Source of the DNA: Ailurus styani
Lineage: Eukaryota > Chordata > Mammalia > Carnivora > Ailuridae
DNA length: 64,000 nt
Direction: 5' to 3'
NCBI GenBank assembly: GCA_002007465.1
Contig: LNAC01000339.1
Location: 1,713,276 to 1,777,275 of the forward strand
Shown here: positions 36,897 through 49,164 of the stretch, one piece after another
How positions within the stretch are numbered: position 1 is the stretch's first letter
Layout of the letters: each line of letters opens with the position of its first letter
The notes under the pieces: model-generated
What the model was told of the DNA's origin: nothing
Databases searched by the model: none
Seen by the model: only the letters and a program-made list of their open reading frames with translations
Translations under genes and position numbers: made by a program

Positions 36897-37319
36897 TTAA
36901 CCTTTCTAAACCTTAGTTCTTTAGCTATAAGTGAAGTTAATAATTTTATCTAAAGTTAACAAATTTTTTGTAGATATTTAATGAGATGATTCATGCAAAT
37001 GCTTACCTAGTGCCTGACACATCAGTAAGACTCAATAAATGGTTATTATGTTATTATAAATTATTGTCATTAATATTAAAAGAAAGCTTGGAAGACTTAA
37101 GTTGACTCAGTTTCTAACTGAGACTGAATGCCCTCACAAGAACACAAATTTTATCCAACCTTCTCAAGACTTAGGGTGAGAAAATAAGGATATGAGTCAA
37201 CCTCATAGGAAGAGGAAGAACTTATAAGAAATAAAGAAATTTAAGTTTTCTTTATGGCTTAGTGTATGTCCTTGTGAGATAAGGAAATGGTTCCAGTAGC
37301 ACAGAAGAGGTTTTGTGGT

Positions 37320-38030
37320 TTATTTATTTATTTATTCTCCAGTGTTACTGAGATAAAATTGTCATAGAACATTGTATTCATTTAAGCTGTACAACACAAT
37401 GATATACATGCACTATATTGCAAAATGATCTCTACAGGTCTAGCTCACATCCAACAGCTCACATACTTACATTTTTTTTCTTATAGTAAGAACTTTTAAG
37501 ATTTATTCTCTTAGCAACTTTCAAATATACAATACAGTATTGTTGACTACCGTCACCACGCTGCACATTACATTCCCAGAACTTAGTTACCTTATAGCTA
37601 GAAGTTTGTACATTTTGACCATCTTTATTTATTTCCTCCACAGACAGCCCTGCTCCCCGCCTCTTACAACCACCAGTCTATTATCTGTTTTATGAGTTTG
37701 CTTTTGCAGATTCTACATATACATGATATCATACAGTCTTTTTATTTATTTTACTTAGCAGAATGTTTGTAAGGTACATCCATGCTGTTGCAAGTAGCAA
37801 GATTTATTTCTTTTCATGGACAAATAAACTCCATCCCATTATATAAATATTGAAACAACACTTAGGTGGTTTCCATGTCTTCGCTATGGCAAATAACTCT
37901 GCCATGAACATGGGGGTGCAGATATGTCTTTGAGACAGTGATTTTGTTTCCTTCAGATATACACCCAGAAGTGGAATTGCTGGATAATAGGGTAGTTCCA
38001 TTTTTAATTTTTTGAGGAACCCAAAAGAGG
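37320..38030 (-). mobile_element. L1MA-type 3' remnant
   Basis: The antisense 3' UTR (TTAAGCTGTACAACACAATG) is followed by the ORF2 C-terminus at 37804-38001 (MELPYYPAIPLLGVY, HICTPMFMAELFAIAKTW). Confidence 0.88.
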
Positions 38031-38329
38031 TATTCTGAAAAGTCTCTATGATAACGTCGTCAAGTGAAATCCAGGAAAAATAAATGATAAGGCATACAAG
38101 CAGAAAGGTGGATCTCAGTATGATAGTTCTTGCCCAAAGAACAACAAATGGGATCTGGTCGAATCAGTGAATGTTTTCTTACCACTATCTAATGAAGATT
38201 AGTGTGACATATGTCTGCCACCTCAATTTCCTGATCTATTAAGGACCATGGGAGTAATAATTTCTAGTTTATACGGTAACTGTAAATATTAGAAGAAATA
38301 ATGTAGGCAAACTACTTGGTATTGTTGTA

Positions 38330-38790
38330 CTTAAAAATAAAGCCGTCATTTTACCGGCAAAAAGGGATTTATTTGGGAATAGCAGAGAATTGCAATTTAG
38401 GGCAAGCAAATTATGGCAAACACCATAGACTAGTCCAACAAAGGAGGTGAATGTTATTTTATGGAGAAGGAGGAAGTTGGGAGGGGTTTCTTTGAACAAA
38501 ACTCCATTGCAGAAAGGCAAGAGTTCAGGGTGATGACAGCTTCTCATTATCTGAGTTGCTGGGATAGTCAATTTTTGTACAAGATGCAATGCACATCTTT
38601 TCTTGTTGGGGCCTGTGACTGATGATTCTTTCATGTTGACTTCTCTTCTGTTGGCATCTGTACCTGACAATTCTTAACCTTGAGTGGTATGGCATGAGAG
38701 TTCCCCTTTCTGGCCTTCCAATTTCATTATAGTGTGGATTATAATGGAGTGGATACTCCATTATAGTATCAATTTTCACAATATACACAA
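38330..38790. other. Unassigned segment, possibly an old repeat
   Basis: The minus-strand frame of 133 residues at 38269-38670 has no recognisable domain and no codon-bias signal that I can see. The sequence (AAAAAGGGATTTATTTGGGA, 'TCTTTGAACAAAACTCCATTG') has the feel of an LTR or other old repeat, but I cannot place it. Confidence 0.3.
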
Positions 38791-40237
38791 CATGTTCCAT
38801 CCTCCACCTCCTTCTCCTCCTCATCATTTAATGTACAAAATACTCATAAACTTACCAAGGTCCAGACAGAGAGAGAATTTATTTCTGGGTAACTTCAGGA
38901 CATTAGTTTTTCTCTAGCTATAAAGTCAGTAGAAAATAGAACTGCCAGAGAATTTTTGGACTGTGATGCATTGGGGAAAGCACACAATAAAAAAGACATT
39001 AAATCAGTTTAAATTAGGATGGAGGTGTTCTTTCTCCTTTTAGTACTTGGATTGAAAACAATAACAACTTGGCCATTATACCATTACTTCTCTGGTGATG
39101 ATTATATCTCCAAGAAAGAAATGAGGATCAGACTATTTGTATCAGATTTTGATAAATTTTGATCACTGAGTAAATGAATAATTTGCTGGATTTATTTTGT
39201 CATTGATTCATCTTTAATGAAACACTACCATGTGGGTCTAGGCCCTGGGGAGCCTGATGTTTATCAGATTCCAGATTTAAGATTCTCTGATTCTTCAAAG
39301 CGAAGTATCAATTTTCATTCATTCCATTTAGAACTTTAATATTTTTTTCTTGAGCAGTGCAAAAGAACACAAAGACCAAAGGAAAAATCCCAATACTCAA
39401 CTACTCAAAGTTAACTACTGTTGGTGTTTTGATTAAAATTCTTTCAAATATTTGTCTTCACCCTAGCTTCATCTAGGAATTATGGTGAGATTCTCTCAAA
39501 TGTTTGAAGGAGTACCACACAGAATGTGAAATGATAGGTCCTATAGGCTGGACTAAGATTTATGGAAGTAGTTACAAAGAAATGGATTTTGACCCAATGT
39601 AAAAAGAAGAAAATCAGTAGTGCCTAAGGTGTAAAGGCTTATCTTAGAAAGTAGTGAGTTTCTTATGGTTGCAAATGTTCAGGCAGATACTAGGGAACCA
39701 CTAGGGAGTTTGGTGTAGAAATAGGAACTACAAATACCTTTTGAAAAGTCTTCTAACTCAAGATTCTATGATTTTATGCATCAAACCAGTTGTAAGTGGC
39801 TACAGTATTTGAAATGGTATAAAAAGATGGATGAATTTAGCTGTTGAACTTAGTGCCCTGCTTTAATCCCCTTTATATGTGGTTTATATTCTGTCTCATG
39901 TGACGCTAACTGAATTGTTGTTGGATCTAATCTCAAAGCTAGCCTTCAAAGTCTGTATGTTCATCTTATCAGTTTCTGACTTTTTTGGAAAACTCTGCTC
40001 AGAAAAACAGCCAAAATGTTATCAAAAAGAACTACTGCAATTATTTTCTAATTAAATCAGAATACCTGGTGGCCTTTAATATCAATGACTTTATTAGCTG
40101 GGGTATCTGATTGTCCTCACAGACTATAAAAGGTCACCAAGAATATGAATTTGGTCAAACTCAGCTTATCTATTCTGATCATGTTTTACTATGTATAAAG
40201 CATATATTTTACGAGAATAAAATATATTATATATATG

Positions 40238-40278
40238 AATAATATTCATGAATATATGAATAATATATGAATATTATT
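40238..40278. repeat. 12-bp perfect inverted repeat in AT-rich DNA
   Basis: AATAATATTCAT (40238-40249) and ATGAATATTATT (40267-40278) are exact reverse complements with a 17-base spacer. They could extrude as a hairpin; function unknown. Confidence 0.7.
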
Positions 40279-40392
40279 TATCAAGTTTTTGTACATTACC
40301 AGCTCTATTTCATTTAAGTTTCATGACTAAGAGAAAAATGTACTTTAAAATATAGAGACAAATGATTCAGTAAATATTTAAGGAGGCTTTTA

Positions 40393-40603
40393 TTTTTTTT
40401 TATTTATTTTTTTAAAGATTTTATTTATTTATTTGACACAGAGAGAGAGATTACAAGTAGGCAGAGAGGCAGGCAGAGAGGGAGAGAAGGAAGCAGGCTC
40501 CCCGCTGAGCAGAAAGCCCGATGCGGGCCTCCATCCCAGGACCCTGAGATCATGACCTGAGCCGAAGGCAGAGGCTTTAACCCACTGAGCCACCCAGGCG
40601 CCC
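40393..40603 (-). mobile_element. CAN-SINE, young
   Basis: Antisense copy between perfect 15-bp duplications, TTAAGGAGGCTTTTA, at 40378-40392 and 40604-40618. Its long T-rich tail sits in the gene's sense orientation as a pyrimidine tract. Confidence 0.96.
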
Positions 40604-40984
40604 TTAAGGAGGCTTTTAAAATATGAAATAACTCTAAGGAACCAAAACTGTTACATAAATAGGGAGCGGTTGCATTTTTTTTTTTTATCAACAGTGGAAG
40701 TATTCTTCAAGAAAGACATTTTTTTTTTTCATTTCACTGGGTCGGGCAAAATGGGTCATGTTTTCCAGTTAAATTAAGCCTAAAGTAAACTTGCTACTTA
40801 TTTATACAACAAGACCCTTAAATGGTCTGGAATAGTTACCTCTCTTTTGAAGCACAGAATCAGACACTGACATCCTTGCTGGAAGGGTTGAAATTGTTGG
40901 CATCACTCATTGCTCTCTGAAGAACAAAATGAGCCACTACAGTCCGAGAGGTTTTAGTACCATCGGTGGGAAAGCAGCATTGGC

Positions 40985-41200
40985 TAACCTTATGAAAGAG
41001 TCTGGGGATTTGAAGACATAGATTTACAACCTGGTTCTTGACATACTAGCTGTGTGAATGGACAGTTTTTAAATCTCTTTCTGACTCAGTTTACTCTTTA
41101 TAAATTGGAGATAATGTTACCTATATCACGAGGTAGTGAAAGGAAATAATATATGTACGAAGCACAGTAGAAACTCAATCATTTAGAGTCAGTATTAACA
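40985..41200 (+). repeat. MIR
   Basis: CTAGCTGTGTGAATGGACAG, TTTCTGACTCAGTTTACTCT and ACGAAGCACAGTAGAAACTC follow sense MIR order. Confidence 0.7.
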
Positions 41201-41424
41201 TTAAATAGCTTTCATTGCCTTTGCAAAAAGCCATTAATACCACCTTCAGGAGTAACATTAGTTGTAAATGTGATAACTTAGTATCTAATAAACAACATTC
41301 GTAGAATTCTTTGATAATTTCTAAGGCATTTTAGTATCTGTAGTTTTAGTTGGTAGAATTGTTCAAATAGGGAAGGGAGTATTGTGATTATTCAAATTTT
41401 ATCGATGAAGAACTAAGAGTAAGG

Positions 41425-41695
41425 CTAGGTATAAAATAAGTAAGCTGTGGTGATGTAACGGACAGCATGGTGACTACAGTTAATAACACTGTATTGCATA
41501 TTTGAAAGTTGCTAGACAGTAGATCTCAAAATTCTTGTCACAAGAAAAAGAACTTGTAACTATGCATGGTGGTGGATGTTAACTGGGCTTACCATCATGA
41601 AAATTTCACAATATATACAAATATCAAATCATTATGTTATACACCTGAAACTAATATAATGGTATAGCTAATTATAGCTCAAAAAGAAAAAAAAG
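41425..41695 (+). mobile_element. L1 3' UTR remnant, sense
   Basis: GGACAGCATGGTGACTACAG, TTGAAAGTTGCTAGACAGTA and TACACCTGAAACTAATATAA followed by an A-rich end are a typical L1 3' UTR. Confidence 0.85.
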
Positions 41696-41699
41696 GACG

Positions 41700-44391
41700 A
41701 GGTATAGTGTTTGGATTTGGGGGTTAAACTTCAGCTGAATACTTGAGCCAGGAGTGAGTTTCTTCCTCTTCTGAGCCTCAGCATTCTCCTTTGGAGAGTG
41801 GATATAGTAGTTGGTGTCCTCAGATGGTGTTTTAAAGGGCCCACTGTACAGAGCCTGAATGCTTCACTTATTTAAAGCTCTCAGTAAGCTGGTTCCAACC
41901 TCCCTTCCAGTGCTATCGACAAGATCCCAGCCTTTTGGGAATCCTGTCCTCAAACACATTACACACTTCCATAATTCTATTCCTACTGTTTTCTTTGCTT
42001 GAATGTTCTTCTTAATTGAGAAAATCCTACTCATTCATTAAGGCCCACTGTAATTAGACCTACTTAAGAATTCTTTGCCAATGCCTGATTTGGAATTAAC
42101 AACTGCTCCTTTGTGCATCCATGTTAACTTATTTATGCCTCTGTGATTACTTCTCACTGTTTGACTTGTAGGAGAGTCAGTTGCACATGTTTCTAGCTCC
42201 CCCATTAGGCTCTCAGCTCCTTGAATGAGAGACCACATCTTTCTAATCTTAGTGCCCCAGACCCTCCCATTTCCTCTCCTCCCCACAGTCTCCAAGCCAG
42301 TGAAGACTAAAATATAGACATAGTAGACATAGAAATATCTCTACATTTATTTTAATGATGGCAGTACAAATAGTATGAATAAAAAATGTGAGATGTCCAA
42401 GAAGGGGTTTTAGTTGAAAAAAATTAAAGTTTACAGAACTTATCACAATGCTAGATATACAGTACATACTTACCAAAGAGTTGTTAACTATAATTAGACT
42501 GAAATTAGAGGTGACAGTGTCCACACTTTGTCACACATGTCATTCAGAATGCCTCCTATCCCTTCCCAATGAAGGTCCTATGGTACCACCACTGGACAAA
42601 GTATCAAATTGGATGAAGTATTAAATTATTAATTTAAAAGCATTAAGTAAGTCTCATTGAATGCAACACTTTTTCCACTCATGTTAAGGTTGTAAGGTAA
42701 TGTGAAGGGAAAATCTTGTCTGTGTTAATTCCTACTTCTGTGGGATGGCCTGAGGTAGGGGAAGGACAGTCATGAGGTGATCTTCCAGGCCGGCAGAGAG
42801 CAGGACAGCTGTGGTTAGCAGGATGGTCTGAGGAGCAGAATTGCCTTTGGCCACAAGGTCTGAATAACTTGAGCTTGGAATCCCACAAGCATTTTTCTGG
42901 CTCTCTCAACAACGCCACTGTGGAGTCAGAGGCTGATAGAGTGGAAAAAACACTTCCCTTCCAAGAACCGAGCACATTCAAGAGAAACAAATTCTGACCA
43001 CCTCCTTTTGACATGTAAGGAAGCTGAACAGAGAACTATCAGGACAGCTCGCTGGCTTTGATAGGTTAACACTTGAAAACACTTTCTGCTTCCTGTCAGG
43101 TGCTCCTATCACTGGACCACAGCTTCCCCATCCGTTCTAGCTATCACTCACTCAATCTTCCATTCAATCACTCAGCCCATTTGTATTTGGCTGCTCTGTC
43201 TGCCGTTACTAGGCTGGGCTACACAGGCACACAAAGTGCCCTCCAGGAGGAAATCATGCACTGTAACCCATTTGAAAGACTGAAAAACTCAAAGGACCCT
43301 TCAGCAGCCTCCCCAAGTCATTCTGGAAGAATCCCTTCTGAGCCCTTCAGAGCCTGCTGAGTATACTTCCACTAACGTTAATAAGTATCACCCCAGGTTT
43401 AATGCACTGATAACGGGTCCGATATTTTAGCCTGTTACAAAACATAGATTTCTGCTTACACCAGTTCACTTTTCAGTATGTAGTGAATTTCTAAGAAAGT
43501 GAGCAGAGAACTAGGATCCTCTAGCTCAGATACCAAAAGCCCCCGTCACAGAGGAGTGCTCAGCGGTGTCCCGTGTGCAAGCAGGTGTGTTACAGAGCAA
43601 ACCAAAGACTGGGAAATCTTTCTTGGTCTCTGTAGGCTCTTTAAGAAGGACATCATCTGTTATGCCTTGTGCTTTATGGGGAATACATATCAAGGTGGGA
43701 CCAGAACCTGAAAAGTAAAAGGATTAAAAATGAATGTGTTCCACTGCGCAGAAAAGGGAGGATGAGATTTATAAGAGATTATCTGGAGGTGGGAAGAAAG
43801 TAAGCACAACCAGCTCTACTATTCACATTCAGTATTAGAAGAGGGAGGAATTTAACATTGAGGAGCCTCAATGTACTTTTATTGAGGTCAGAGGAAAAAT
43901 AAGGTCAATGGAATTTATTTTCAACTACCTAATGGAATTAGTCTCAAAGAGTTCTGCCCAAGCAATATAGTTATTTATGTTGTGAGTCTCAGACATATTT
44001 TTGCTATTATATTCATTCATCAGATCATTCATCAGATGCTTCCAAGATGCCAGTCACTGTGCTAGCTTAGAAGCTGTCCTTCTTATTCTTGCTTCTCACA
44101 GGGCCATTCATAGCGGAGGGTGAGGATTTAAAATCATATTTCATTATTTTCTTGAGTCCTAAAGGAAATCAAGGAAAAGAATGACTTGTTTCCTTGCTCT
44201 ATTTTCTGATTCTAAGCTAAGCCATTTCCACTTGAGAGCATAGTAGAGAGGAGGTCATATTTTGATATTTTACTCCTGGGTGTGTCTAGACAACTGATTA
44301 TATAGAATCCTACTGCTGGAAGAGGCAATAGAGACCACTGAGTCAAGAGGACCTTAATTGGATTCAACAGAGCCCTATCTCCAGAAACTGC
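41700..44391. other. Intron with no recognised repeat
   Basis: Moderate-GC patches (42.68-43.36 kb) carry open frames of 95-111 codons on both strands, but no family resemblance. Could hold conserved noncoding DNA; nothing in the sequence proves it. Confidence 0.4.
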
Positions 44392-44423
<32 letters not shown>

Positions 44424-44464
44424 CACACGCGCACACGCGTGCACACCCGTGCACGCATGTGTGT
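44392..44464. repeat. Alternating purine-pyrimidine (GT)n/(CG)/(CA) tract
   Basis: (GT)n passes into GCGCGCGCACACGCGCACAC and further CG-containing alternation, about 70 bases with few breaks. Such sequence can adopt Z-DNA under supercoiling. Confidence 0.9.
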
Positions 44465-44764
44465 AACGTGAAATTAGGGACAAGGATGATGGGTTGGATT
44501 TTGAACAGTCCAAGGCCAGTATTAGTATAGCCTGAGCCCAAGATCTCCTTTTTATCTGTCATGTATATCAGGTTTCTAATTGAAATTTCATTTAAAGAAA
44601 TGATTCTGCTTTTAAAAGAAAAACACTGTTTCTTCTACACCCCACTGTCCACACTCCTGACACCAAACATGTGGGGTTTTTCCCACATCAATCAATTCTT
44701 CAACAACAGCTGGGTGTCCTACAATTCAATTATGATGCTAACTATTCAGAACCCTTCACATTAA

Positions 44765-45660
44765 GATCGCCCCTGCTTCAGATGCCAATCACAAGTCCAG
44801 GCCTCCCAGACTTCTGACCAACAGGCCATATATCAGAGGTTCCCACAACCTTCATGTTGGGTTCAGTAATTTGCATGAATGGCTCACAGAACTCAGGAAA
44901 ACAATTTACTTACTAGATACCAGTTTTGTTTTGTTTTTTACATATTTTTTTTTGCCCCAGGGATACAGGTCTGTGAATCATCAGGCTTACACCTTTTACA
45001 GCATTCACCATATCACAAACCCTTCCCAATGTCCATAACCCATCCACCCTATCCCTACCTTACCCTTCCTCCCCCCAGTAACCCCCAGTTTATTTTGTGA
45101 GATTAAGAGTCTCTTATGGTTTGTCTCCTTCCCGATCCCATCTTGTTTCATTATTACAAAAGGATACAACTCAGGAACAGCCTGATGGAAGAGATGCATA
45201 GGGAAAGGTATGCAGAAGAGGTACAAAACCTCTGTGTCCTCTCTGGGTGCACCTTCCCAGTACCTCATTGTGTTCACCAATCTGGAAGCCCTCTGAAGCC
45301 CCTATATTAAGGTTTTTTATGGAGGCTTTAATACTAGGCATGACTGATTATATCATTGGCCATTAGTCATTGACTCATCTCCAGTCCCTCTTCTCCCCAG
45401 AGGTCAGAGGGTGGGATTGAAAGTTCCAGTTCTCTCATGTGGCTAGTTCCCTTAGCAACCAGCCCCCCACCTTAGGTGTTATCCAAAAGCCACCTCATTA
45501 ACATAAACTCAGATGAGGTTGAAAGGTGCTTCTTATGAATAAACAAAAGATGCTCCTTTACCTCTACCCTACTGGAGCTTTTTCAGGAACTGGGGACAAA
45601 AACCAAATATTATAACAACACCTTTATCACTTAGAACTATCTCAAGAGCTGGGGATGAAG
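44765..45660. mobile_element. LTR-like (endogenous retrovirus-type) relic, split
   Basis: Sequence on both sides of the L1 fragment (GCCTCCCAGACTTCTGACCA ... and GAGGTCAGAGGGTGGGATTG, TCATTAACATAAACTCAGA, CAGGAACTGGGGACAAAAAC) resembles an old mammalian ERVL/MaLR-type LTR. No viral coding sequence is present. Confidence 0.45.
44930..45155 (-). mobile_element. L1 3'-end fragment inserted in an LTR-like relic
   Basis: A T-rich start is followed by GGGATACAGGTCTGTGAATC, 'CACCATATCACAAACCC' and AGAGTCTCTTATGGTTTGTC, the antisense carnivore L1 3' UTR. Confidence 0.8.
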
Positions 45661-45724
45661 GTGAAAATATATATTTTTATTATATCACAGTATTACAGTA
45701 TTCAAAAATTATAAGAGCATAAAC

Positions 45725-45860
45725 CATAAATTTAGTTCAATTGAGACTCAAAGTTGAAGTAACTTGTCCAAGGTCACACAATTTCTTAGAGACACAGCCA
45801 AGACTAGTACTCATGCCTTCTTCCCAAGCTAATTTCAACCTTGGTGGTTTTTCTGACAGC
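45725..45860 (-). repeat. MIR fragment
   Basis: GTAACTTGTCCAAGGTCACA and 'CTCATGCCTTCTTCCCAAG' are antisense MIR. It lies next to an opposite-strand MIR. Confidence 0.65.
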
Positions 45861-45867
45861 CATTAGA

Positions 45868-46100
45868 TGGTTGGTTAAAAGTAGGGATTCTGGACCCATA
45901 CTACTTGGGTTCAGATCATAGTTCAACTACTTATTAGCTGTACAACTGTAGGTAAAGTACCTACCCTCTCTGTACCTCGGCATCTTAATCTGTAGTCAAG
46001 ATATTAGTAGACCCTTCCTTTTAGAATGTTATGAGCATCAGATGAGCTAAAATATGTAAAGCATTTAGAAAGGTGCTTGATATTTAGTAAAAAAAAATGT
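45868..46100 (+). repeat. MIR
   Basis: GATTCTGGACCCATACTACT, TACCTCGGCATCTTAATCTG and AAAGCATTTAGAAAGGTGCT follow sense MIR order over nearly full length. Confidence 0.75.
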
Positions 46101-46947
46101 GTTGAGCTATTATTCTTTTTTAAAGATTTTAAGAACCTCTCCGGATCCTACAGTACCCACCATAAGATCTAAAATCCTAGAACTAGTGTTCTTTTAAGCA
46201 AGGGCATGGAAGTCTCCTCTTAGAAAGTAAATTAATTTTCTGGGTTAAAATAACACAGTAAAGCACTGCCAAACTTTAATAACCCAGAAACAATAATTCC
46301 ATCAGCTCTAGCTACGTAGTGGGGCCTTGCAAGAATGAGACATAAAATAGTTAAAATTTAGTGATGACTCCGGGATAAGATTTCTTTATAGAAACCAAGG
46401 AAAGGATGAAAGCTGAAAGGGGGACAAATCTGGAGGGAAGGTACTAGTAAGTTAAATCATACCTGAAACAAAAGCAGCCCCTTTCAAATTTCTCTTCTGG
46501 GCCCACATCAGAGACTGAGGCACAGAACGAGTCTCCACAGAGTCCCTAGAAAGGACTGGTGCCAGGGTCACCTCGAGCTCCTTCCCTGTGCATTTCTCTC
46601 CTCCCTTCTCACTCCATATACATTCTCCGTTCACTCACCTTCTAGCTCAGGTAATATATTGAAGATAGCAGTGAAAAGAGAGAGAAATCAAGCAAGTTTA
46701 CAAGGGAAGACTGAGTGTCTGGAAAGGGGACAAGAGGGAGGATATCCTACCAGTCAGCCTTGGGGGGGCGGTTGAGAAGGGAGCAGGGAGCAGAAGGTCC
46801 AGCATATATCAGGTGGGTTGCTCTTCCTCCACATGTTCCTCATATTGTCAGCTCTGAAGTGTGAGGCCAGGATAAAGCCCCACATTCATGTCCTTGTAGA
46901 GTATCTCACTTTTCAACATCATTTTAGAGAAGGCAAGTGAGAGTAAG

Positions 46948-46995
46948 TAAGAGAGAGAGAGAGAGAGAGTGAGAAAGACAGAGACAGAAAGAAAA
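46948..46995. repeat. GA-rich simple repeat
   Basis: (GA)n followed by purine-rich GAAAGACAGAGACAGAAAG. Purines only over most of its length. Confidence 0.8.
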
Positions 46996-47103
46996 AAGAG
47001 CAGAGTTGAGGCGACTTTCATTACTAATCACATGGCAGCTCCAGGTCACTTAGATATGAATCAGAAGGGAGCCTGTGAAATGAATTCCAATCCCGAAGGC
47101 AAT

Positions 47104-47104
<1 letters not shown>

Positions 47105-47166
<62 letters not shown>
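47105..47166. repeat. (CTAT)n microsatellite
   Basis: About 15 uninterrupted CTAT units at the tail of an old SINE. Likely polymorphic in length. Confidence 0.95.
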
Positions 47167-47168
<2 letters not shown>

Positions 47169-47264
47169 TTATTGAACTCTACTCCCCTCCAAAATGGGGC
47201 TTGAACTCATGAACCCAAGATGAAGAGTCACATGCCTTACCCACTGAGCCAGCCAGGTGCCCCA
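47160..47264 (-). mobile_element. Old CAN-SINE fragment, target of a younger SINE
   Basis: Ends CACTGAGCCAGCCAGGTGCCCC, a diverged antisense SINE head. Its tail side runs into a (TATC)n array. A second SINE landed at or beside its 5' end. Confidence 0.8.
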
Positions 47265-47277
47265 GAAAGCCATTCTT

Positions 47278-47278
47278 T

Positions 47279-47325
<47 letters not shown>
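47278..47325. repeat. (ATTT)n microsatellite in SINE tail
   Basis: About twelve ATTT units, expanded from the A/T tail of the young SINE. Confidence 0.93.
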
Positions 47326-47327
<2 letters not shown>

Positions 47328-47520
47328 AAAGATTGTATTTATTTATTTCACAGTGGGAGAGAGATCACAAGGAGGCAGAGAGGCAGGCAGAGAGAGAGAG
47401 AGGGGGAAGCAGGCTCCCCGCTGAGCAGAGAGCCCGATGCGGGCCTCGATCCCAGGACCCTGAGATCATGACCTGAGCCGAAAGCAGAGGCTTTAACCCA
47501 CTGAGCCACCCAGGCGCCCC
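47278..47520 (-). mobile_element. CAN-SINE, young, with expanded ATTT tail
   Basis: Antisense copy whose tail has grown into about twelve ATTT units. Perfect 15-bp duplications, CAGAAAGCCATTCTT, lie at 47263-47277 and 47521-47535. Confidence 0.96.
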
Positions 47521-47899
47521 CAGAAAGCCATTCTTAACAATGAAATTAATCAAATAACCTGCTTTTGTTTGAGCAAGAAGTGTGATCTCACCTTCACTAT
47601 CTGTTAAATGGCCATATGTTTCTCATATGTTGGTTACAAAAGAAACAACTGCAAATTAGCTGAATACTCATTCCCAATGGTGTTCTTTTAGCCTAAATAC
47701 TCGAATACATGTAGCTCATAAAAACTCAAACATTAGACAAACAAAACTCTTCTACGGAATCATGAAAATGAGATATTAGGGAGAAGACTTCAATGTGCAA
47801 AGGAGTCACTTTTTAAAGGTAATTATCTCAGAAAGTTGAAAACAAAGTGCCTCTCCCAGTGAAACATAAGTGAATATGCCAAAACGATGTTCATAATAT

Positions 47900-48085
47900 T
47901 GATAACACTTTGACATATATTTATTTCATTTGATTGTCCCAACTTCCCAGTGAAAGGAAGGGGAGCCAGTGGTATCATTATTCCCATACCATAGATAAAG
48001 TAATTGAGATTTATAAAATTTAAGCAAGCTTGTCCAGGTTTAAAGTGAGTTAAGATTGAAGTCCGGCTTTTATAATGTATCCCTG
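47900..48085 (-). repeat. MIR
   Basis: TTATTCCCATACCATAGATA, AGCAAGCTTGTCCAGGTTTA and TTGAAGTCCGGCTTTT are antisense MIR. Confidence 0.6.
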
Positions 48086-48402
48086 ACCTGTGTTGTAAAC
48101 CCAGTACGGGGAGAGAGCAGATGTGATTTACACAGTGGTGTGATGCTGTGCCACTTCTCTTAGACCATACAGAAATACTGTACAAATTTGGGGAAAATTA
48201 CATGCAAACAATTTTAAGTCATCTTCGACTTTTGGACATGACCTATGTTAGGGTTCCCAAACCAGTCTCCTTATGTCAAATTTTAAAGCCTCGAGGATTG
48301 GACATGTTTAGTAATTGATTCATTTTAAGTTAGACATGATGAAATCACTATTAGTTTCTTTATGTCAGTATGGTTTTTCTGTATTAGTTTAGGTGTTTTC
48401 TT

Positions 48403-48601
48403 TTTTTTTTTTAAGATTTTATTTATTTATTTGACACAGAGAGAGAGAGAGATCACAAGTAGACAGAGGCAGGCAGAGAGAGAGGGGGAAGCAGGCTCCT
48501 TGCCGAGCAGGGAGCCCGATATGGTCCTCGATCCCAGGACCCTGAGATCATGACCTGAGCCGAAGGCAGAGGCTTTAACCCACTGAGCCTCCCAGGCACC
48601 C
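48403..48601 (-). mobile_element. CAN-SINE, young
   Basis: Antisense copy between perfect 17-bp duplications, AGTTTAGGTGTTTTCTT, at 48386-48402 and 48602-48618. This is the longest perfect duplication seen in the window. Confidence 0.97.
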
Positions 48602-49164
48602 AGTTTAGGTGTTTTCTTGAAAACTCCCTAGAGTTTATTCTAATGGGAGGCTTTATCAGTGTGTTAGGTTTTTGTCAACTGCAAAAAATCAAACCAAAAC
48701 CAAAATCAAAGATCAAAAATGACAATGGCTAGAAGAAGATAGAAGGACATTTCTCTCCAACTTATATGAATTCTGTATGTAGGCAGTCCTGGGCTGATCT
48801 GCCCATTCCTGATCATCAGAGATGAATGCTTTTTTAGCCATTCTTAATGCACTGCCTCAGGGTCTAATATATCTGCTTGAGGTCCAACCACTAATCTGCC
48901 TCTGTTCAGAGAAAGGAGGAAGAAGTAAATAAAAAAGAGTATTTCCTTTCCCTTAAGGAGATTTCCCAGAAGTATCATCACTTTTCTCTTATATATAATT
49001 GGCCAGAATTTCATCACACAGCCACACCTAATGGGGAGAGGGTTGGAAATGCAGTGTTTTAATTGGAACTCAGCTAATAATCAGGGTTCTATTATAAAGA
49101 GGGAGAGAATGGATACTAGAAAGGAACTGGCAATCTCTGCCATAGTCAAAAAGTAGTTCCTTGT

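Noticed and set aside
38269..38670. 133-codon minus-strand frame
   Set aside because: No recognisable domain, no start context or splice partner, and overlapping frames on the same strand; probably chance or an old repeat.
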